Positions 6,051 through 15,000 of a stretch of DNA of 15,874 nucleotides are shown piece by piece. The notes under the pieces are model-generated. The model worked only from the letters and a program-made list of their open reading frames with translations, was not told the DNA's origin and searched no databases. The DNA is taken from assembly GCA_045533555.1 (NCBI GenBank), contig JAZSHZ010000095.1, positions 1-15,874 on the forward strand, in the 5' to 3' direction. A program made the position numbers and the translations under genes. Numbering within the stretch: position 1 is the first letter of the stretch; each line of letters starts with the position of its first letter. This DNA comes from SIG480 sp045533555. GTDB taxonomy: Bacteria > Bacillota > Clostridia > Oscillospirales > JAAYXM01.

Positions 6051-9000
6051 ATGAAAAGAATTTTTTCAACGGTGCTTGCGATTGCAATGTGCGTATCGCT
6101 TTTTGCGGGCCTCCCCGTGTCTGCCGCAGGCGCGGCGACGGAATATGTCTATGACTTCTGTCCTCAGGGCATAGACTCGTCGCTCTATAATGTCGACCTC
6201 GGCGATACATATAAAACCTATGGGGCGACGAAACTCAACCCAAACTGGGAATTCTTTGCAGAAAGTACATCAAACGGTGGCTCAAACACGGGCTTCAACG
6301 GCATGATCCTCTCGGGTTCAAAGGCCGGAGAATGGTTTGCTTTGAAACTTCGTATTCCCACCAAGGGTACATACTCGATGAAACTGATCTATGCAACGCA
6401 TAAATCATATAACAAGGGAGAGGCGTATCTCGTTCCTGCAGGAACGAGCGAGAGCGATTATTTCAATTCGGAATACAAGCTCTGCGATACACCCTGCAAT
6501 TCATCGTCAAGCAATGTCTCAACAGCGACAGCTGCTGTGTCAAGAACGGTTACTGCAACTGCAGATAACGAAGAATTCATCTTTATTCTCAGGAGAAGCA
6601 GCGGGTACTCCGCTCCCGTCCTCATAAGACAGCTTATAATGACAAAGGAAGCTGATGAGGAAGAAGAGCCGGTTCCGCAGGATGAATACACCTATCAGTT
6701 CCGCTATGCGGAGGTTGGCGACAGCTCGCTTCTCAATGCGAAGGTAGGAGAAACCTACACGGATTATAAGAAGACGGCGCTCAACGAAAACTGGAAGTTT
6801 GTTGGTGAATATCATAACTCCAATGCCGCAACGACGGGCTTCAACGGAATCGAAGTCGGAAGCTATAAGGCGAGCGAGTGGCTTGCTCTCAAGCTCCGCA
6901 TCCCGACACCGGGCACATATTCACTTGAATATTTCTATTCGACTCATTCAAGCTATGGCGTTGCCGAAATGTTCCTCGCGCCCGGAAACGCAGGCGAGAG
7001 TGATTATTTCAAAGCAGACTATAAGATTGCAGATGTAACTCATAAGACGGCGTCTTCCAATGTTGCGGAGGCATCTGCTGCAATCAATAAGAAAATCACG
7101 ACAACAAAGAACAACGAGGAAGTTATCCTTATCATAAGAAAGAGCGCGACAAACCCTGACCGCGTAATCGGAAGAAGACTTGTTCTTACGCGCGAGAAGG
7201 AAGAAGAGCCTGAGCCTGAGAGACTTCATGAATATCTTTATCAGTTCCGCTATCCTGAGGTAGGGGACAGCTCGCTCTATGATCTCCGCGTTCTTCAGAC
7301 CTACACATCCTATGGTAACACGAAGCTCAACGAGAACTGGATGGCAATCGGAGAAAACCAGAACTCAGTTCCCGCAACGACGGGCTTCAACGGAATAACG
7401 CTTGGCGGATATAAGTCGGGCGAGTGGCTTGCTCTTAAGCTTCGCGTACCCACGGCGGGCACATATTCACTCGATTATTTCTACTCGACACATAAATCTT
7501 ATAACAAGGGCGAAATTTACCTCGCGCCGGGTAATACCGCGCCCGAGGATTATTTCAAGGCAGAGTATAAGCTTTCGGATGTCCACCACAATTCATCATC
7601 CTCCAATGTTGAGGAAAAACAGCTCAAGCTCGATAAGAGACTTGTAGCAACGGAAAACGGTCAGGAATTTATATTCATAATCCGCAGGAAAGACGGCTAC
7701 AGTGCACCGGTCGTTGCAAGAAGACTCGTCCTCACTCGCGAGCCAGAATATAATTTCTGCCCCGTGGGAATTGACAGTGAGCTCTATAACAAGGACGTCA
7801 GCGACAATTTCAAGGAATACGGCTCGACGAAGCTCAACCCCGATTGGTGCTTCTTTGCGGAAAATACCGCGGATAACATCGCCTGCACGACATTCAACGG
7901 TCTCAAGCTCAGCGGAGTTGGCAGAAACGAATGGATCGCGCTCAAGATAATGGTTCCGAAGAAGGGCCTCTATGCGATGGACTTCAGCTATGCGACCCAT
8001 AGCTCCTACACGACATCTGAGGTATTTCTTGTCCCTGTCGATGAGAAGCAGGAAAACTATTTTGATGCAAAATATAAGCTTTCGGATATAAACCACAAGT
8101 CAGGATCATCCAATGTCGCGGAAGAAAGCAAGTCGCTTGATTTCATGGTCGCCAATGCGGCGGATAACAGCGAATATCTCCTTATCGTCCGCTCATCGGG
8201 AGCAAGCTCCGACCCCATTGTTTTCAAGAAGCTTTCCCTCTCGAAGATTTCCGATGCGGGCTTCGAGCTTGCAACGAAGAATATCTTCGTAAGCGCCGGC
8301 GAGAGCGAGAAGATTGTTGTCTCAGCGGCAAAGGCACCTGCTGCGGCTTGCGGAGGCTATGGCTTCAGCAGTGCAGACAGTTCAATTGCCGAGGTGCTTG
8401 CGGACGGAACGGTAAACGGTAAAAAGGCCGGTAAGACGACGGTTTCCGTCAATGTCGGCGGCGGTCTTATCACAGATACGGTCAACGTCACTGTTGTCGA
8501 CGGCAAGATCGAATTTGTTGATTCCGTGAAGCTTGCCCTTCCGGAAGGCGAGATATATCCCTTCTCCTATGCGCAGGTAAAGGTTTCGGCATTCGATGCG
8601 CTCGGAAAGGAAATCGATCTCACTCCGGCAACGGTAACATATGCAAGCTCCGACACGGGCGTTGCGGAAATTGACGATGAAGGCCGCATCCGCACAAAGA
8701 AGGCGGGAAGCACTGAAATCACGGCTTCCGTCTCACTCTACGGAATAACGAGAAGCGGAACGGCGACTTTCACTGTCACGGATATGCCCGCAGAATCGGA
8801 TTTCCCCGCGGAGATTTCCGCAGGTTTCCTTAATCCCTATACAGAGGTGGGAAGCGAGAACAGAATTATTGTTACGGCTCCCGACGGCCGAAAGCTCGGC
8901 GGCGGAATTGAATATACATATGAAATTGCGGATCCTTCCGTAATCAGCGAAAAGGATGGCTTCTTCAAGGGCCTCAAGATAGGCAAAACCGCAGTCAAAG

Positions 9001-12000
9001 TGACGGCAAAGCTCGGCGATGAGGTAAGAGAGACAGAGACTGTCGCAATCGTCGTCGGTGAAAACCTTCTTGTGCGCAAGGGCGTAAACCACGGCGAATT
9101 TGAGAACGGAGTACATCTCTCGGATGGTTCAAACGGCGTTGCGAGAAATGAATCACTTTGGGCAGCATCGAGAAATACGACACGAGAAGTCTTTGATTTT
9201 GAGCTCATCCGCGATGTTGTTTCGGAAATCAACGGAGACAGAACAAACATCGTGAAGATGTCAATGGATGCGGAACCGACTTCAAACGGTGGAACAACAA
9301 AGGTATTCAGAATGCAGGGCTCAATCGGACAGTATGTCGCAAGCTCTGCAAATCACAACGGCTTTATTCCGGCAAACGGCGGAAAACTCTATGAAATGTC
9401 CGGCTATATGAAGAGCGCAAACACGCAATCGCTCAACACAGCTGCGGCAGGTACAATTTACTATTACAACGGTGCATATTCAAGTGCGGCTCCGCTTGTC
9501 GAGTTCAGAAGCACTCCGTGGGCAGGAAAGAGCGGCGATCAGGACTGGACTCTGTTCAATGTACCGCCCGTATATATGAACTGGGATAAGGTCAGCGCAT
9601 ATAGCCTTGACCCGCGCTTTGATGCAGTTGCGACAAACACGAAGGGCTATGATCTCTATCTCTCGCATTTCTCTCTCCACGAAGTTGTTTTCGATTCGCT
9701 CACTTATGAGCTCGTCGGCTCTTTTGAGAATGCGAAGACATATGACACGGCGAAGCTTGATGTCAAGGCGCTTTCAAACACGGGCAATGCGATCGTCTCG
9801 GGCGACCCGAAGAAGCTTCTCCCGTTTAAGTTTGAAAGCTCCAATCCGACCGTTGCGAAGGTCTCCGAGGACGGAACGATAACGGCAATAAGCGACGGCG
9901 AGGCTACGATTACCGCGTCGATTACCATCGCGGGGAAGACGGAAAGCATCGAGGTACCGATTGAGCTTTCAGGCCTTGAGGTCATCTTCGACCGCTTTGA
10001 GGCAGAGGCAAAAACTGCGCTCAAGGTTGATGAAACATCAGAAATAGAAACAACGCTTTACAATACGGGCGGAAGCATCTATCAGGGCGATGCGGAGTTC
10101 TATTATGAAAGCGCCGACACATCCGTCGTCACCGTCTCGCAGGACGGCGTTATGACAGCGAAGAGAACGGGTGTCACGCAGGTAACGGTCTTTGCTATGA
10201 TCGGAAGCAGAACCGAGCAAAAGATACTCGAAGTCACGGTTTCTGATGAAACACCGCTCGCAAGTGCAAGCATCAACGGAAAAACAAGTGTCGAAATGCG
10301 CTTTGATATTCAGCTTGAAGCAGTGGCAACCCATGTAAGCGGCAACAGCGCATATATACCGACCTGCGATGTAAAGTTTGCGCTTGCAGATCCGTCGCAA
10401 TCAAACATCCTCACGGTAACGGAGGACGGCCTTGTCAAGGGCGTTTCCGAAGGTGTTGCAGCTGTCGTTGTCACAGTTTCGACAAATGGAACGAGCGTCA
10501 CGAGTGCGCCTTTTGAAATAAGCGTCACCCCCATTGAGCCGAAGAGCAATATGTATGACTTCAGACTCCGCGGTGCAGCTGCGGTTCAGGGTGCTGTCAA
10601 TGCGACGATCGGGCAGGACGGCTTTGAGATAAATCAGGAGAAGACCTCTCCCTATGTTGTAAACCTCGGTCCTTCAAGCTTCCGATTCCTCTACTACGGA
10701 ATCCAGTCACCCGTCTCAAGCTACGGCAACTCCATAAACGCTGACACGGCAATTGATATCTTTGTAAATTACGACGGATATTATGATATGGAATTCATGG
10801 GCGGTCAGTTTGCATCGGGCGCAGGTGTTGCAAATCTCTATATGGACGGTACATTCATCGGAGATTATTGCTTCTATGACGCCGGAAACAACACTGCAAA
10901 CGGACCTGTCGCAGAGCTTAACTCAATGTATCTCACGCGCGGAATCCATACATTCACAATCAGAACGATGGAAAAGGGCGGTGAGTCCTGGTCAACAAAC
11001 CAGTATCCTGCATATCTCAAGCTTGATATAGTCGATAGCGAGGTAGCGATCAGTGAAGTTAAGCTCGATGTTGAAAAGACGAGCTTTGCGGTAGGTGAGA
11101 GCGGAAAGATATCCGCAACGGCGATGATGTCAAACAACAAAGCATTCAGATTCGGTCTCCGCCACGGCAATAAGGAAGATACTGAATCCTATCTCACGAT
11201 AACGAGCAGCGAACCCAATGTGATCGCGTATGAAAACGGCAAGCTCGTCGCAAAGAGCGTTGGCGAAGCGGAGATAACGGTTACCGCAAAGGTATATGGA
11301 AAAGAAATGTCAAACAAGGTCACCGTTTCAGTAACGGAGGAAAAGCTTGCGGAAATCCGTTCGCTCAGCGGAGGATATTCCTTGTATAGCGGAGAGAGAG
11401 CAGAGCTTGAATTGTTTGCTTTCCTTGACAGCGGAAGAGAAATTTCACTTGATAACCTTGCGATAAGCTATAATGTCCCGGAAAATTCCGCAATCAACTT
11501 CAATAATGGAGCAATATATGCAAAAAATCCCGGAGAGGTCGGAATAACCGTCTCGGCAACTCTCAGTGGAGTTACGAAGGAAACCGTCGTCCCGATAGAG
11601 GTCAAGGGGGATGGATTTGCAAAGGTAAACCTCGGTGTTCCGTCCCATGTTATGAAGCTCGGTGCAGGTGGATTTGAAATCAACGTCCGCGCGCTTGACA
11701 ACAGGGATAAGGCTATGGATATGAGCGCGGCAACCATCTCGTTTGAAAGCAGCAACACAGATATCCTTGAGATTTCGGAAACCGGCTTTATGACCCCCGT
11801 TTCCAAGGGTTATTCGACAGTTACCGTTACAGTCACAATCAACGGTGTAACGCGAGTCGGAGAGCTTGAGATGTCCGTCCGTGACGGCAAGGCCGCAAGA
11901 ACATACTATACGGACGAAAAGGTTGAAGCGGCGCGCGAGAATATTGCAAAATATTCCTGGGCAAAGAGCACGAAGGATTCGGCAGTGAAGCTTGCGGATA

Positions 12001-15000
12001 AATATCTTCCCTATATGGAGAGTGTCTATAAGCTTATTCACTCCGAAGGAATTCCGCGTTCCTATGCAACAGGCTTCCTCAGCGATCCCGAGGTCGGATA
12101 CTGCCGCTATTGCGGATACTATGTCATGGGTTACGGTCAGTATCCGTGGAAGACCAACGCGCTTACACAGCCGTGGAAGGTGCAGTGCCCGAACTGTCAG
12201 AGAAGATTCCCGTCAAATGACTTCGCAAAGTTCTATGAGCTCGGTCTCAACGAGAAGGGCGAATTCAGCCGCGAACTTGCGCTTGAAAAGCATGCGGAAA
12301 TGTTTGATGGAAAGACCTATGGCTATGGATATCTCAGAAACGATCTCTATCCCGAGCTTCGCGACACAGGTCTCGACCCATGGAAGAAGACTCCGATAAC
12401 ACACGGCTGGGATATTGATTATGAGCTCGAAAACCCCGCGGATGTCTGGGGCGTTGATGATGGCTTCGGTTATAACACCGGCAGAACGTATGCAAACGGT
12501 GTCAAGGAAATGCACACATATATCGCTTGCTTCTCGCATACGGGTATTTGGTTTACCCTTGATACATCAAAGAGCGAGCCTGCCGTAAGACAGGCACTCA
12601 CCGCATTCCGTGATGCGTACATCTACACGGGCGATGAAAAGTACGGCAGAGCAGGAGCAATCCTTCTCGACCGATTTGCAGATTTCTATCCCGATTACGA
12701 TCTTTATCCGTACAACCAGAAATACCAGAACTCTCACGGCGGCGACGGACTCGGCTCCGTTATCGGAAGTATCTGGGAATCCGTTGGCCTTATGCGCGAC
12801 TTTATGACTTCATACGATGCATTCTTCCCGATGTATGATGATCCTCAGGTAATAAAGTACATCTCGGAAAAGGCTGCAACGTATGGACTTGATAACACAA
12901 AGACAAGCGGAGAACATATCAGACAGAATATTGAAACAAATGTTCTTGAAAGAGTATACGAAAATGTAAAGAATGGCAGAATTGACGGAAACTTCGGTAT
13001 GGATCAGAACACTCTTGCTGTTGCAGCTGTTGTTCTTGACAGAGAAGAGAAGTCACAGGAAATCATTGACTTTATTATGCAGGCAGGCGAGAAGTCGTTT
13101 GGAAGAACGACGGGAGGAAATGTCATTCCGCAGATAATATCAACGGTTGATCGCGACGGCTACGGTACGGAATCTTCAATCGGATACAACCAGGGCTGGG
13201 CAAGCAACCTTATCGCAATGGCTGATGTACTTGCAGACTACACAGAGCTTGAGGATGCTGACAATGTCTATAAGAATCCTAAGTTTATCAAGATGATGCA
13301 GATGCAGTACCCATTCCTCATGGCAGGAGCGCATGCCGCAAACATCGGTGACAACGGAGGAACTGCAGGCGTTAATTTCAGCTTTACAACAGACGTTGCT
13401 CTTGCCGGATATAAGCAGACAAAGCTTCCTTTGTTTGCACAGATTCTTTACTATTCAAACAACAACTCAGCTAAGGGACTCAAATACAATATATTCACGA
13501 AGAATCCGGAAAGCATTGAAAAAGAGATAGAACAGGTAATCAATGAGTACGGTGAACTTGATATTTCAAAGAGTATGATGCTTACGGGCTTCGGACTTGC
13601 AGTACTTCGTGACGGTAAACGTTACAAGGAGGTAACTTCTGCAACAAGAGAAAACACGCTCCGTGACTGGTGGATTTACTTTGGCGGAGCAAAGAGCCAT
13701 AAGCACAACGATATGCTCAACCTCGGTATTGATGCATTTGGTCTCAACATGGCGCCTGACCTCGGATATCCGGCTGAAACGGGTGGTTCAAATGCCGGAG
13801 TAAGAAATCAGTGGGTTGCAGGAACCATCTCGCATAATACTGTTGTTGTAAACGAATCGTGTCAGGCAAGTACAAAAGTACCGGGAAATCCGCTCCACTT
13901 TGACGCTGCCGGCGCAGTAAAGGTAATTGACATTGACGCACCGCATGCATATCCGAAGGATGTATCAACTTATCGCAGAACACTTGTAACGGTTGATGTT
14001 GACGATTCGGTTTCCTATGCAATAGACTTCTTCAGAGTTGTTGGCGGATATGAGCACGTATACAGCTTCCATTCTCAGTCGATTGATGCGACTGTAAGCG
14101 GAGTCGAGCTTATCAACCAGCCGCTTGGAACATATGCGGGCGCAGGTGTTCCCCTCGGTGAAACGACGAACTACAAGAAGAACGGCGGATATAATTGGCT
14201 CGATAATGTTCAGCGCGCAATCAATCCGGGAACGGGTGAGTTTACTGCAGACTTCAAGATGATGGATTACTACAAGCTTCTTACTCCGCAGGATTGGCAT
14301 CTTAAGATGACAATGCTCAATGATTTTGAACTTGCGGATGTAACACTTGCAGACGGTCATCCGCCGAAGTACGGAACAAACCCGGAATCCCTCAAGTATG
14401 TACTTGCAAAGAGAACGGGTAAGGATCTTGACACACTCTTTACAACAGTACTTGAGCCGTATATCGGAAGCAGCTCGGTTGCAAGCCTTGAACGCGTTTC
14501 GGTTTCACGTAAAGATGGTGCCGCGATGATTGCGAGTGAACCTTGTGCGGCTGTAAAGGTCGAGCTTGTAAACGGAAGAATTGATTACGTCATATATGCG
14601 GCAAACAAATCTGTAACATATACAATTGACGGAAAGTTTGACTTTGCAGGAACAATTGGTGTTTACACCGTTGATTCTGAAGGCAATACGGTAAGAACAT
14701 ATCTCCTTGACGGAACACAGCTTGGTGAAGTAACTCAGGAAGCAGCAAGTGTAACAGGTACAGTCGTTTCGTTTACGGATGAGCTTTCCGAAGAAAACTA
14801 TATTGATGTAACGATTGATGCTCCGGTAGAAGCAGCAGACCTTATCGGAAAAATAATCAACATTGAAAACGATGGTGCACTTAATGGTTCGTACTATATT
14901 GAAAGTGCAAGCATCGATGGAAATACCGCAAAAATCGGTATCGGTGACGTAACTCTCATAAGAAGCTTTGCTGATGACAATAACAGAGATGCCGGATATA

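Noticed and set aside
6141..8249. Recent tandem duplication of DNA
   Set aside because: Protein similarity is strong, but exact DNA matches between copies are short (23 bases at best found), so the duplications are not recent except possibly by local conversion.
11445..12041. A 198-codon antisense frame, and other frames opposite or shifted against the giant gene
   Set aside because: They have no family resemblance, no ribosome binding site and a composition expected from the complement of the real coding frame, which is continuous here.
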